Below are positions 25,051 to 33,888 of a DNA stretch of 64,000 bases, piece after piece. The notes under the pieces are model-generated. The model worked only from the letters and a program-made list of their open reading frames with translations. It made no database searches and was not told the DNA's origin. Source of the stretch: Cytobacillus eiseniae (lineage in GTDB: Bacteria > Bacillota > Bacilli > Bacillales > Cytobacillaceae); the NCBI RefSeq assembly GCF_017874625.1, contig NZ_JAGIKZ010000008.1, forward strand, positions 62,001 to 126,000, in the 5' to 3' direction. Each line of letters starts with the position of its first letter. The stretch's first letter is position 1. Made by a program: the position numbers and the translations under genes.

Positions 25051-25530
25051 ATGCATGTTCATAAGTTTGAAAAAATCTGGCTCACCTTTGGTGTAGCAAT
25101 GCTGCTTGTATTTTTAACCGTAATCGGTGTAAGTGCATTTTATCTTGGCAATAAGCCACCTAGTTGCTTAGCAACAATCGATCCAGAAAAAGTGGATACA
25201 CAAGCACCATTTAATGAACCTGGATTGAAAAAGGTTGAGGGAAAAGAATGGGATTATGAATTAGTCTATGTCGCTTCAGCATTCGCCTATCAACCTGGTG
25301 AAGTTGAAGTACCATTTGGTGCAAAAGTGAAAGTCATTGCGACAACAAAAGATGTGATTCACGGCTTCCAAGTAGCTGGAACAAACATTAATATGATGTT
25401 AGAGCCTGGTTACATAAGCGAACATATTGCCACTTTTGATAAAACTGGCGAATATTTAGTCCTATGTAACGAGTATTGCGGTGTTGGACACCATATGATG
25501 ATGTCAAAAATTAAGGTGGTTGAACAATAA
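25051..25530 (+). CDS. cbaB: Cytochrome ba3 oxidase subunit II
   Basis: A 159-residue subunit with one N-terminal membrane helix (WLTFGVAMLLVFLTVIGVSAF) and an exported cupredoxin domain carrying the binuclear CuA site. The site is visible as VIHGFQVAG and LCNEYCGVGHHMMMSK (two Cys, His, Met and the backbone Glu). There is no fused cytochrome c domain, in contrast to caa3 oxidases. GAAAGGGG lies upstream. Its TAA shares one base with the start of subunit I. Confidence 0.92.
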   Translation: MHVHKFEKIWLTFGVAMLLVFLTVIGVSAFYLGNKPPSCLATIDPEKVDTQAPFNEPGLKKVEGKEWDYELVYVASAFAYQPGEVEVPFGAKVKVIATTKDVIHGFQVAGTNINMMLEPGYISEHIATFDKTGEYLVLCNEYCGVGHHMMMSKIKVVEQ

Positions 25531-27182
25531 TGCTTAAAGACGCACTAAAAATAAAAGTTGACCGCCGTGATGGGAAGTTAGCAATGGCCCACTTTTATGT
25601 GGCCTTCATCGCCCTAGCAGTTGGTGGACTTGCAGGATTATTACAAACTTTAGTTCGTTCTGGAAAGTTCGAACTTCCTGCTGGAATTGGCTATTATCAA
25701 ATCTTAACCGTACACGGTGTTGTTTTAGGACTTGTACTTACTACTTTCTTTATTATGGGTTTTCAAATTTCAGTTGTCAGTAAAACAGCTGGAACACTAA
25801 CGAATCGTCAGCGTTTAATTGGCTGGATCGGTTTCTGGGTAATGACAACTGGTACCGTATTAGCTGCTATTATGATTCTATTAAATGAAGCTTCTGTACT
25901 TTATACTTTCTATGCACCATTACAGGCACATGCTCTCTATTATATCGGGTTAACCCTTGTAATTGTTGGTAGCTGGCTAGATGGTACCGTAATCATCATG
26001 AAATACATCGAATGGAGAAAACAAAACCCCGGACAAGCGAGTCCACTCATTACATTTATGGCACTTGTTAATACACTAATGTGGATCGTTGCGACAATCG
26101 GGGTTGCTGCTACCGTTCTATTACAATTATTGCCTTGGTCTTTAGGTTTAGTAGACACGGTTAACGTAGCAGTAAGCCGAACATTATTCTGGTATTTTGG
26201 TCATCCGCTCGTATATTTCTGGTTATTACCTGCATATATGGCTTGGTATGTAATTATTCCAAAAATAATCGGTGGAAAAATTTTCTCAGATTCATTGGCA
26301 CGATTATCATTTATTTTGTTCTTATTATTCTCAATTCCAGTTGGGATTCACCATCAATTATTAGAACCAGGTATTGACCCTGCTTGGAAGTTCATACAAG
26401 TTATTTTAACTTTCTTAGTTGTTATTCCATCTTTAATGACTGCATTCTCATTATTTGCTACATTTGAAAACTATGGACGTTCTAAAGGAGCAAAAGGTTT
26501 ATTTGGCTGGTTGAAGAAACTTCCATGGGGTGACGCAAGATTTATCGTACCATTCATTGGAATGCTATCATTTATTCCAGCTGGTGCAGGCGGGATCATT
26601 AATGCTTCATTCCAAATGAACCAAGTTGTTCATAACACAATTTGGGTAACTGGACACTTCCATTTAACAGCTGCAACTGCAGTAGTATTAACATTCTTCG
26701 GTATTGCTTATTGGTTAATTCCGCACTTAACAGGTCGTGTATTAACTAAGAAAATGAATAAATTAGCTATCATACAAGGGGTTACATGGACAATTGGGAT
26801 GACATTTATGTCTGGTGCCATGCATGCTGCTGGTTTACTAGGTGCACCTCGTCGTTCTTCATACTCTGAATATGGCGGATCTGCTCAAGCGGCAGAATGG
26901 ATTCCATATCAAATTGCACAAGCAGTTGGTGGATCAATTCTGTTCATCGCGATTATTCTTATGCTTTATATCTTTGTTAATCTAGCTTTCTTTGCACCAA
27001 AAGGAGATCAAGAATTCCCAATTGGTGAGCCGTTATCAAATGAAAAACCACCAATGGTATTTGAAAATTGGAAGCTATGGATCGGAATTACAATCCTACT
27101 CATTCTATTTGCTTATACCGTTCCGTTTATTGATCTAATTCAAAATGCACCGCCAGGATCAAAGGGATATAAACTTTGGTAA
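25530..27182 (+). CDS. cbaA: Cytochrome ba3 oxidase subunit I
   Basis: The 550-residue catalytic subunit of a B-family haem-copper oxidase, with 12 to 13 spans. CuB and cross-linked Tyr region: FGHPLVYFWLLPAYMAWY; the second His pair is in GIHHQLLEPG; haem ligands in VTGHFHLTAATAVVLTFFG. It reduces oxygen to water with high affinity and pumps fewer protons than aa3. The single-base overlap with subunit II indicates coupling. A terminator follows. A CRP/FNR box upstream suggests induction under low oxygen. Confidence 0.94.
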   Translation: MLKDALKIKVDRRDGKLAMAHFYVAFIALAVGGLAGLLQTLVRSGKFELPAGIGYYQILTVHGVVLGLVLTTFFIMGFQISVVSKTAGTLTNRQRLIGWIGFWVMTTGTVLAAIMILLNEASVLYTFYAPLQAHALYYIGLTLVIVGSWLDGTVIIMKYIEWRKQNPGQASPLITFMALVNTLMWIVATIGVAATVLLQLLPWSLGLVDTVNVAVSRTLFWYFGHPLVYFWLLPAYMAWYVIIPKIIGGKIFSDSLARLSFILFLLFSIPVGIHHQLLEPGIDPAWKFIQVILTFLVVIPSLMTAFSLFATFENYGRSKGAKGLFGWLKKLPWGDARFIVPFIGMLSFIPAGAGGIINASFQMNQVVHNTIWVTGHFHLTAATAVVLTFFGIAYWLIPHLTGRVLTKKMNKLAIIQGVTWTIGMTFMSGAMHAAGLLGAPRRSSYSEYGGSAQAAEWIPYQIAQAVGGSILFIAIILMLYIFVNLAFFAPKGDQEFPIGEPLSNEKPPMVFENWKLWIGITILLILFAYTVPFIDLIQNAPPGSKGYKLW

Positions 27183-27187
27183 AACAA

Positions 27188-27218
27188 ACACTCCGATCAA
27201 ATGATCGGAGTGTTTTCT
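27188..27218 (+). terminator. Terminator of the ba3 oxidase operon
   Basis: ACACTCCGATCA-AA-TGATCGGAGTGT followed by TTTC. A 12-bp perfect stem. Confidence 0.85.
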
Positions 27219-27240
27219 AATGACTGTTTACGTAGATTTT

Positions 27241-27319
27241 TTGCTAATTACAATATAAATAGTATTGAGTAGTTTCTGCTCTAATCAACACCCCTATTTA
27301 TTAAGCCATTGTTACATTT
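27241..27319. repeat. Decayed copy of the GGTTGATT/AATCAACC repeat
   Basis: TTGCTAATTACAATATAAAT...GCTCTAATCAACACCCC...CATTGTTACATTT can be aligned along its whole length with the deleted copy at 1341-1426 and, at both ends, with the long copy at 43490. The left inverted arm is eroded, the right arm (CTAATCAAC) is kept. Confidence 0.5.
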
Positions 27320-27403
27320 GTTTAGAAAATAGTAAGCTATTTGAAAAAAGTGGCTTATCAATTACCTGATTGTAAGATTCTTCCCTTTCAAAACTCCAAC
27401 TAA

Positions 27404-28318
27404 TCATTCAATCTTTAATCCATCATGTTGACTCAAACTTCTTTTTCGAAATGTCATATTGACGATAATGACAGATCCTAGAATAAATAAGGCACCAATA
27501 ATCTGAATAAACGTTAACCTTTCTCCGTATAACAAAACACCAAGCATAGTTGCAACAACCGGTTCAACAGTTGCAATAATGGCTGCTTTGCTCCCCTCAA
27601 TTTTCTCAAGACCCCATGTATATATAAAATAAGCAAGAACAGTCGGAATTAATCCTAAGCCAATACTATAAAGCAATACATTAACATCTAATAAATTCTC
27701 ATATTTATTCCAAAGCTGAGTAACAGGTATAAGTGCAATAGCCGCCACTACGAATGTATATAAAGTAATCGTATATGGTTCGTATTTCATAAGTGCAAAT
27801 TTACTAAAAATTGTATATAATGCATAGCCAAGTCCTGCCCCTAGCCCTGTGATAATGCCAATAAAAGTAATCGTTCCATCACCCATTGTTAACCCTGCAA
27901 TTAATACACAACCAATAATCGTACCAAATACCGCAATAATTTTATTTAATGTCAGTTTTTCTTTCAGAAAAAGATAAGAAAGAATGGTGACAAATGCAGG
28001 TGATGTATATAAGAGAATCACTGCAATTGAAATATTCATCTGACCAATAGTTGTAAAATAGCAGTAATTAAAAAAGACAACACTGAAAATTCCTGTTCCA
28101 ATAAAAAATCGGATGTCGGTCCATTTTTTCAGCTTCATTTTCTTGCGAAGACGGACTGCCCCGATTATTAATAAAACAAGTGCAGCAACGATTACCCTAA
28201 TTGCAACAATCTCCATTGGAGTGAATCCATATTCCCCTAGCCCTTTCACAAAAAGGGCAATAATGCCCCAAAGACTAGCTCCAGCTGCTATCATGAGATA
28301 TGGCATCATATTTTTCAA
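27404..28318 (-). CDS. DMT superfamily (EamA) transporter
   Basis: A polytopic transporter of about 304 residues with ten spans and two EamA repeats (AAGASLWGIIALFVKG at the N-terminus; ITGLGAGLGYALYTIFS in the middle; second-repeat motif IATVEPVVATMLGV). Substrate unknown. I start it at TTG 28318, which has GGGGGA eight bases upstream and places the first helix at once. ATG codons at 28372 and 28363 would add 18 or 15 residues but have poor or overlapping ribosome binding sites, and a hairpin GGATGAC-AGTT-GTCATCC lies there. It directly follows the carboxypeptidase gene. Confidence 0.8.
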   Translation of the reverse strand: MKNMMPYLMIAAGASLWGIIALFVKGLGEYGFTPMEIVAIRVIVAALVLLIIGAVRLRKKMKLKKWTDIRFFIGTGIFSVVFFNYCYFTTIGQMNISIAVILLYTSPAFVTILSYLFLKEKLTLNKIIAVFGTIIGCVLIAGLTMGDGTITFIGIITGLGAGLGYALYTIFSKFALMKYEPYTITLYTFVVAAIALIPVTQLWNKYENLLDVNVLLYSIGLGLIPTVLAYFIYTWGLEKIEGSKAAIIATVEPVVATMLGVLLYGERLTFIQIIGALFILGSVIIVNMTFRKRSLSQHDGLKIE

Positions 28319-28377
28319 TAATGGTTTCCCCCAGATATGCTGGAAGAGGATGACAACTGTCATCCCCTTCATTCAGC

Positions 28378-29892
28378 TTATTTTAATTGATACACTTTCG
28401 AATATTTATCATATAAATAGTCGATTAAATAATTGGCATTTAACCCCTCACCTGTTACGTCTTTTAAAATTTCAAGGGGCTGTTTCATCTTCCCATATTG
28501 GTGAATGTTTTCTGTAAACCATTCTTTAATAGGAATTAAATTTCCTTCTTCAAGCAGTTGATCATAGTTTGGGACATCCTTGATCAACGAATTTTTCAGC
28601 TGTGCCGCGTACATATAGCCTAATGCATAGGAAGGAAAATACCCAAAACTTCCACCTGACCAATGGACATCTTGCAACACACCTTGTGCATCATTTTCTG
28701 GCTTCACACCTAAATATTGCTCATACATTTCATTCCAAATAATTGGCAAATCACTCACTTTAATTTCATCATTAAATAAACCCTTTTCAATTTCATAGCG
28801 AATCATAATATGCAATGGATAGGTTAATTCATCTGCTTCAATTCGGATAAGTGATGGTTTTGATTCATTAATGGCTCGGTAGAAATCCTCTAAGCTAACA
28901 TCGTTAAACTGACCGGAAGCATACTCTTTTAATAAATCATAGTTCTTTTTCCAAAAAGAAGGATGACGGCCAACAAAATTCTCATAAAATAATGATTGAG
29001 ATTCATGTATTCCCATCGAAGTTCCATCACATAGCGGGGTACCTACTAACTCTAGAGCAATATTTTGCTCGTATAATGCATGGCCCCCTTCATGAATCGT
29101 TCCAAAGACAGCCGTGCGGAAATCAGTTTCATCATATTTTGTTGTGACTCTGACATCCCCAGGATTTAATCCAGTCGCAAATGGGTGAACCGTTTCATCT
29201 AAACGTCCTGCATTAAAATCATAGCCCATCTGTTTTAAAATTTCCAAGCTAAATTCACGCTGTTTCTCCTTAGAAAAGTGAGTAAATAAGAAGTTCGTTT
29301 CTGGTTTATACTCTGATTTCGAAATGCTTTGAACGAGTGGAACGATTTTTTCGCGCAGATCACCAAATACTTGATCGAGCACCTCTACCGTTACACCAGG
29401 TTCATACATATCTAGTAATGTATTATATTTATTTCCTTCATATCCCCAATATTGAATAAATTGCTTTGTTTTTTCTACTAGTTTCTCGAGATAAGGACGG
29501 AACATTTCAAAATCAGCTGCTTCTTTAGCTTCTTCCCAAACACTTTCTGATTTTGACTGGAGAATCACATATTCCTTATATTCTTCTGCAGGAATTTTTT
29601 TATTGCGATCATATCCTTTTTTGCACTCATGAAGTGTTTTTCTTGTGACTTCAGATAATTCAGCATGATCCTTCGATAATTTCTCTATGTATTGGGCCAT
29701 TTCTTCTGATGTAGACATTTGAAAAACATCTGAAGATAGCATGCCAATGACTTCAGAACGCTGTTCAATCCCTTTTTTGGGCGCACCCGTGCGTAAGTCC
29801 CAAAAAATTAAAGCTAACGCTTCATTATAAGCCTCCATCTTCTTTACATAATCTAAAAAGTCTTTCTCCACATCACTAATTGTCACACTCAT
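28378..29892 (-). CDS. ypwA: M32 family metallocarboxypeptidase (YpwA)
   Basis: A 504-residue M32 (Taq-type) carboxypeptidase that removes C-terminal residues from peptides in the cytosol. The zinc site H-E-x-x-H is in GTIHEGGHALYEQ near residue 267, and the third ligand Glu is in GIHESQSLFYENFVGR near 297. DVRVTTKYDETDFRTAVFGT precedes, as in family members. The B. subtilis homologue is YpwA. GGGGGG precedes the ATG. The EamA exporter starts within or just after its end, so the two are probably co-transcribed. Confidence 0.93.
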   Translation of the reverse strand: MSVTISDVEKDFLDYVKKMEAYNEALALIFWDLRTGAPKKGIEQRSEVIGMLSSDVFQMSTSEEMAQYIEKLSKDHAELSEVTRKTLHECKKGYDRNKKIPAEEYKEYVILQSKSESVWEEAKEAADFEMFRPYLEKLVEKTKQFIQYWGYEGNKYNTLLDMYEPGVTVEVLDQVFGDLREKIVPLVQSISKSEYKPETNFLFTHFSKEKQREFSLEILKQMGYDFNAGRLDETVHPFATGLNPGDVRVTTKYDETDFRTAVFGTIHEGGHALYEQNIALELVGTPLCDGTSMGIHESQSLFYENFVGRHPSFWKKNYDLLKEYASGQFNDVSLEDFYRAINESKPSLIRIEADELTYPLHIMIRYEIEKGLFNDEIKVSDLPIIWNEMYEQYLGVKPENDAQGVLQDVHWSGGSFGYFPSYALGYMYAAQLKNSLIKDVPNYDQLLEEGNLIPIKEWFTENIHQYGKMKQPLEILKDVTGEGLNANYLIDYLYDKYSKVYQLK

Positions 29893-30163
29893 CCTGTTCC
29901 CCCCTATTATTCTAGCTCCTGATTATTTTATCATATTTTTCTGATAATGAACAAATACAGTATCCTCTCCTCTATTTTTAGGTATTTGTCTAACCGTTCA
30001 TAAAGGTTTAATGCTCTAATTTTGTTAATATATCACGAGTTATTCTGAGTAAAACAAACAAAATAGGAAATTCATGTTAAACTATACGTTTGTAGTGCCT
30101 ATTCCATTAGTTAAACAGCTTAATTGAAGAATGGAAAATTTTCATGATAAAGGATGATTATGT

Positions 30164-30604
30164 TTGATTACGGTACAGCAATTTTGGAATGAATTTTGCC
30201 TAGCAAATCATATGGTTGGAAACGAATATAAAGATGCTTTTCAATTCGGAGCTTCTGCTGATTGGTTAGCTGATTTAGTTATTGACGGAAAGAAGACAGC
30301 AACTACTTCAGGTTATGTGTTTTATGAGCTAGAAAAAGAAGCGATCCCTCAAGCTAGCGAATATTATATCGTTTTAAATGGTCATGATAAGCCAGTCGCA
30401 GTCATTGAAATTCAATCGGTTGAAGTTGTTCCGATGAATGAGGTAACAGAGGAATTTGCTTTAGCAGAAGGTGAAGGAGATTATCAATTTTGGTGGGACG
30501 CTCATGAAAAGTTCTTTACCGAGCTATTACAAGAATATCATCTGGAATTTTCTCCAAGTATGTTAGTTGTATGTGAACGATTTAAAAAAGTCTATCCAAA
30601 ATAA
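30164..30604 (+). CDS. ASCH domain protein
   Basis: A 146-residue stand-alone ASCH domain (PUA-like beta-barrel): FQFGASADWLADLVIDGKKTATTSGY at the N-terminus, PVAVIEIQSVEVVPMNEV in the middle and EGEGDYQFWWDAHEKFF near residue 105. ASCH proteins are thought to bind RNA, and some hydrolyse modified nucleosides such as N4-acetylcytidine; which applies here is unknown. The start is TTG with AAAGGA upstream at nine bases. It stands alone with a terminator behind it. Confidence 0.85.
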   Translation: MITVQQFWNEFCLANHMVGNEYKDAFQFGASADWLADLVIDGKKTATTSGYVFYELEKEAIPQASEYYIVLNGHDKPVAVIEIQSVEVVPMNEVTEEFALAEGEGDYQFWWDAHEKFFTELLQEYHLEFSPSMLVVCERFKKVYPK

Positions 30605-30690
30605 GCAGGAAAAAACCTTTAAAGTCGTCTAGCAGTTTAGGACAGCCCTTCAGCTAACAGAAGGTGTAATTGAGAACCCCAGTTATAAAT

Positions 30691-30728
30691 AAAGCTCAGA
30701 GCATATTTCATAGAAACTCTGAGCTTTT
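30691..30728 (+). terminator. Terminator downstream of the ASCH gene
   Basis: AAAGCTCAGAG-N15-CTCTGAGCTTT followed by TGTG. The 11-bp stem also faces the end of the DUF2249 gene. Confidence 0.7.
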
Positions 30729-30778
30729 GTGCATGAAATGCAGCAAAAAAGTGATTGCCATTTTACTCTATATTTAAA

Positions 30779-31012
30779 TTATTTCTTACCGATTGCTACT
30801 TTCCAAGTTTCTGGTCCTTGTTCAAGGTATTCCCAAGTAAACTGATCTTCTCTTTCCATCTTAAATTGATATTGTAATGGTCTTGGATCATGATCATTTA
30901 CTAATTGCATGAATTCACCAGATTGTAATGAATCGAATGCTTTGAAAATCGTTGGATGTTTTTCTCTTGGCGGATAATCGGGTGCGATAACTGTTTGTGC
31001 AAATTCTTTCAT
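30779..31012 (-). CDS. DUF2249 domain protein
   Basis: A 77-residue protein of the DUF2249 family, which has a SirA/TusA-like two-layer fold: KHPTIFKAFDSLQSGEFMQLVNDHDPRPLQ is the diagnostic stretch (first part KHPTIFKAFDSL), with WEYLEQGPETWKVAIGK at the end. The H-D-P-R-P-L loop resembles the sites of small haem- or thiol-handling proteins, but the role is unknown. A class II CRP/FNR site lies upstream. Two more DUF2249 genes are in the operon at 33435-33880. Confidence 0.88.
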   Translation of the reverse strand: MKEFAQTVIAPDYPPREKHPTIFKAFDSLQSGEFMQLVNDHDPRPLQYQFKMEREDQFTWEYLEQGPETWKVAIGKK

Positions 31013-31046
31013 TTTTATTTCCCCCTATTCATTTGTTAACATCCTC

Positions 31047-31089
31047 ATTGTATATAATTCACGTGATCTGAATAGTGAGTGGGGTCACA
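31047..31089 (-). promoter_or_regulatory. CRP/FNR-type box and promoter of the DUF2249 gene
   Basis: AGTGA-GTGGGG-TCACA at 31074-31089 (TGTGA-N6-TCACT on the minus strand). TACAAT on the minus strand at 31047-31052 puts the start near 31040 and the box centre at -41.5. Confidence 0.65.
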
Positions 31090-31227
31090 TTTGAACTATG
31101 ATATTTTGCTCTATAAAATGTAAGAACGAGGTCTCCGTTTTTCCATGTATAAGAGAGATTAATCGTTTTATTGTTTAGAAACCGTTATAATACATTTTAG
31201 AGAAACTATATAATAGGAAGAGAGTAT

Positions 31228-32397
31228 ATGAAACCATTTATTTTAATCATCGTTTTAATTTCTTTTATCGACATGTTTTCACAGCTGCCAATCATGAGTC
31301 CATTTGCCAAAAGCTTAGGTGCCTCACCTGCTTTTATTGGATTAATCGTCGGGATGTATTCATTCTCAAATATGTTTGGAAATATAATAGCTGGTTATTG
31401 GATTGATAAATATGGAGGAAAAAAGGTATTACTAGCTGGATTTTTCTTAACAGCATCCATGTTAAGTCTTTATATTTTCGTATCCACAGCTGAACAATTA
31501 ATGGCGATACGATTTCTCCATGGATTATTTAGCGGTTTTCTTGTTCCAGCAGCCTTTACAGTGCTTGCAAATAGAGGTAAAGAGGGGAAGCAAGGGAAAT
31601 CCATGGCTGTTTCAGGGGTAGCTGTTGGCATTTCTGCAATCATTGGTCCTGCATTTGGCGGTATTGTTGCTTCAAAGTATGATATTAATTGGGTGTTTAT
31701 TACGATTGCCGTGATGATGATCTTAATTGCAATCTGTTCATTCTTTATTTTGCCGAACAATAATAAAGCAATTACAAGAAAAATGGAGCCACCCATTTTT
31801 ACACTTGTTTCGATTCTAAAAACACCTATGCTTGCGATTAGCTTTATTGGTGCGTTTTCACTAATGTTTGCTCAAGGCGTGCTCGCATATATGCTTCCTC
31901 TACAGGTTGAATCCCTAAATTATGGGACCCAGTATAGCGGAATGCTTCTAAGTACATTTGGAATTACAGCAATATTAATATTTGGTTTGCCAACGAACCG
32001 AATATTTGATAAGTATAAGCATCAATCGATCATGATGCTTGGGATGGCAATCATCGGGCTTGCACTTATCCTATTAAGTAATGCTTCCACCCTTCCCTAT
32101 TTATTTATATGTATGGTGCTTTATGGCTTTGGATTTGCTTTGCTATTTCCTTCCATTACCGCCATGCTTGTTGAACATACAGATGAAATAACGAGAGGCA
32201 AGGCATTTGGTTTATTTTATGCATTCTTCTCATTAGGTGTTGTTGTCGGCTCATCATTAACAGGGTTACTCGCTGTTTCATTTAGCACTGGTTTTATTAT
32301 GGCTGCATGCATATTATTTGTTTATACATTTTTGCTGCTCCTTTATTTTAGAAGAAAAAAAGATCGACAAAACAAATGGAGTGATTCAAATGAATGA
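31228..32397 (+). CDS. MFS transporter
   Basis: A 389-residue major facilitator with 12 spans. The motif A loop G-Y-W-I-D-K-Y-G-G-K-K follows helix 2 (residues 56-66), and the second-half equivalent is NRIFDKYKHQS near residue 255. It is probably a drug or metabolite exporter of the DHA1 type; substrate unknown. AGGAAGAGAG precedes the ATG. It is divergent from the DUF2249 gene, and its stop overlaps the next small gene by eight bases. Confidence 0.88.
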   Translation: MKPFILIIVLISFIDMFSQLPIMSPFAKSLGASPAFIGLIVGMYSFSNMFGNIIAGYWIDKYGGKKVLLAGFFLTASMLSLYIFVSTAEQLMAIRFLHGLFSGFLVPAAFTVLANRGKEGKQGKSMAVSGVAVGISAIIGPAFGGIVASKYDINWVFITIAVMMILIAICSFFILPNNNKAITRKMEPPIFTLVSILKTPMLAISFIGAFSLMFAQGVLAYMLPLQVESLNYGTQYSGMLLSTFGITAILIFGLPTNRIFDKYKHQSIMMLGMAIIGLALILLSNASTLPYLFICMVLYGFGFALLFPSITAMLVEHTDEITRGKAFGLFYAFFSLGVVVGSSLTGLLAVSFSTGFIMAACILFVYTFLLLLYFRRKKDRQNKWSDSNE

Positions 32398-32530
32398 ATT
32401 CGTCGGGCAGTGTCAGCAATGCAAAAAGGATCTGTATTGTATTGATGGATTTTTCAATGGAATTCATACAGATGAGCAACAAATACTATGCTTTGAATGT
32501 GATAAGAAGGAAGAAAAACCCGCAAACTAA
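32390..32530 (+). CDS. Small CxxC-type protein
   Basis: A 46-residue protein, M-N-E-F-V-G-Q-C-Q-Q-C-K-K-D-L-Y-C-I-D-G..., with cysteines at 8, 11 and 17 and a C-terminal CFEC pair. Two C-x2-C knuckles imply zinc binding; function unknown. GGAGTGATTCAA-ATG gives a clear ribosome binding site inside the end of the MFS gene, and the overlap implies coupling. The stop codon lies inside the following terminator hairpin. The tail D-K-K-E-E-K-P is highly charged. Confidence 0.75.
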   Translation: MNEFVGQCQQCKKDLYCIDGFFNGIHTDEQQILCFECDKKEEKPAN

Positions 32531-32547
32531 CATGCGGGTTTTTTTCT
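32516..32547 (+). terminator. Terminator of the MFS/CxxC unit
   Basis: AAACCCGC-N10-GCGGGTTT followed by five T. The loop holds the stop codon of the small gene. Confidence 0.85.
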
Positions 32548-32626
32548 GTTTAATTTTAGTTCCATAACTTATCCTACTTCCCCCCACTTAAAAAAACATT
32601 GAGAATGAGAATCAAAAATGAAGTTA

Positions 32627-32669
32627 TATGATTCACGTCACTTATTCTCATAAATTATAGTGCTAAACT
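32627..32669 (+). promoter_or_regulatory. CRP/FNR-type box and promoter of the regulator operon
   Basis: TATGA-TTCACG-TCACT at 32627-32642 matches eight of ten consensus positions. TGCTAAACT (extended -10, hexamer 32664-32669) would place the box at -41.5. Just upstream, TTGAGAATGAGAATCA at 32599-32614 resembles a Fur box with three mismatches. Autoregulation is inferred. Confidence 0.55.
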
Positions 32670-32710
32670 TGAATCAAATAATGAAAGTATGAAAGTAGAA
32701 GGTGAACTAA

Positions 32711-33400
32711 TTGAGAATTGAGGATATTGAAAAACGGCTTAAAGCTGTTCCGCTTTTTAAAGATTTAGAAAAAGGCGAGCTATCCCAGATCGTTGATATC
32801 GCTCAAGCACGACTTTATAAAAATAAGTTATATGTGTTTATGCAAGGCGATCCACTTGACCGTGTTTTCTTCATTCACTCAGGGAAAATTAAAATTTTTA
32901 AAACTGATTCATCAGGAAGAGAGCAAATCGTTTCTGTTCTAGAAGCAGGTGAAATGTTCCCACATGCAGGTTTCTTTAGACAAGGAAATTATCCTGCCCA
33001 TGCAGAGGTAATGGAAGAAGCACAATTAATTGCTGTACCAATTGATGATTTTGAAAGAATTTTGCTAGCCAACCCTATTCTATGTATTAAGCTTTTCAAA
33101 GTATTAGGGGAAAAAATCGTTGATTTACAAAATCGACTAGAGGAACAAATTCTTCATAATACGTATGAGCAAATTATTATGCTGCTGCTAAGACTAACTA
33201 GAACAAATGGCATCCAACAAGATAGCTGTTATAAAATTACGACACATTTCACAAACCGTGAATTGGCGAATATGATTGGGACTTCTAGGGAAACCGTTAG
33301 CCGAACACTTAATCAATTAAAGAAAAAAGAATTCCTATTCACAGATGAAGAAGGATTCTTCTTAATTAATCGGAACCAGCTTAAGCAGGAAATCCTTTAA
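32711..33400 (+). CDS. Crp/Fnr family transcription regulator
   Basis: A 229-residue regulator: cyclic-nucleotide-like beta-roll (about 20-120; VFFIHSGKIKIFKTD, AGEMFPHAGFFRQGNYP), long dimer helix, and a C-terminal winged helix with recognition segment GTSRETVSRTLNQLKKK. R-E-x-x-x-R matches the CRP type that reads TGTGA half-sites. There is no cysteine cluster for an Fe-S centre; Cys at IL-C-IKLF and QDS-C-Y are isolated. The signal is unknown: haem, NO, redox or nucleotide are all possible. TTG start with AAGGTGA six bases upstream. First gene of a five-gene operon. A paralog at 48904 is about 55-60 percent identical by eye. Confidence 0.9.
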   Translation: MRIEDIEKRLKAVPLFKDLEKGELSQIVDIAQARLYKNKLYVFMQGDPLDRVFFIHSGKIKIFKTDSSGREQIVSVLEAGEMFPHAGFFRQGNYPAHAEVMEEAQLIAVPIDDFERILLANPILCIKLFKVLGEKIVDLQNRLEEQILHNTYEQIIMLLLRLTRTNGIQQDSCYKITTHFTNRELANMIGTSRETVSRTLNQLKKKEFLFTDEEGFFLINRNQLKQEIL

Positions 33401-33434
33401 AAAATAAATGTTCATACAAAGGGAGAGGATAAGA

Positions 33435-33668
33435 ATGGAAAATAAAATCATTGAACTTGACGTTAGAGAAGATATTAAAAACAAATTAGAGCCCTTTCAA
33501 AAAATTATGGGTGCCATAAAGGATCTCGAAGCTGGGGATGTTTTCATCCTTCATGCCCCATTTAAACCTTCACCATTATTTACTGTATTGAAGGCAAAAG
33601 GATTCGAACATGAAGCAGAAGAAATAGAGAAAAAACATTGGAAAGTAACATTCACGAAGAGAGGTTAA
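33435..33668 (+). CDS. DUF2249 domain protein
   Basis: A 77-residue DUF2249 protein: IIELDVREDIKNKLEPFQKI at the N-terminus, LEAGDVFILHAPFKPSPLF in the middle and HWKVTFTKRG at the end. The H-A-P-F-K-P-S-P loop has a conserved His and Pro typical of the family. GGGAGAGG lies seven bases before the ATG at 33435; the earlier Met has none. It lies 34 bases after the regulator and 5 bases before another DUF2249 gene, so all are co-transcribed. Function is not known. Confidence 0.88.
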   Translation: MENKIIELDVREDIKNKLEPFQKIMGAIKDLEAGDVFILHAPFKPSPLFTVLKAKGFEHEAEEIEKKHWKVTFTKRG

Positions 33669-33673
33669 TGACA

Positions 33674-33880
33674 ATGATCTTAGATAATCGTGGACTTGAA
33701 CCCCCTCAGCCAATGATGAGAACACTGGATGCACTAGAATCTTTAGCTGACGGTGAAACATTATCAATAATTAATGACAGAAGGCCAATGTTCTTGTATG
33801 AACAGTTAGATGAAAAAGGCTACAAACATATGACTTCTGAACGAGAAGACGGCAGTTTTTTAATAGAGATTACTAAATAA
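33674..33880 (+). CDS. DUF2249 domain protein
   Basis: A 68-residue DUF2249 protein: LDNRGLEPPQPMMRTLDALES at its start (core EPPQPMMRTLDAL), GETLSIINDRRPMFLYEQL and DGSFLIEITK. The N-D-R-R-P-M-F-L-Y loop corresponds to H-D-P-R-P-L in the lone DUF2249 gene at 30779, so the His is replaced here by Asn. Start 33674 is nine bases after GAGG; an ATG at 33668 overlapping the previous stop is the alternative. Its N-terminal E-P-P-x-P-M motif differs from its neighbour, so the two are not a simple duplication. Confidence 0.85.
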   Translation: MILDNRGLEPPQPMMRTLDALESLADGETLSIINDRRPMFLYEQLDEKGYKHMTSEREDGSFLIEITK

Positions 33881-33888
33881 CAAAGAAG

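Noticed and set aside
24702-25064. 120-codon plus-strand frame across the ba3 promoter
   Set aside because: It overlaps the better-supported 52-residue subunit IIa gene in another frame and starts within the CRP/FNR box.
28343-28360. Hairpin GGATGAC-AGTT-GTCATCC as a terminator between ypwA and the EamA gene
   Set aside because: No T run follows on either strand; it may only affect start choice.
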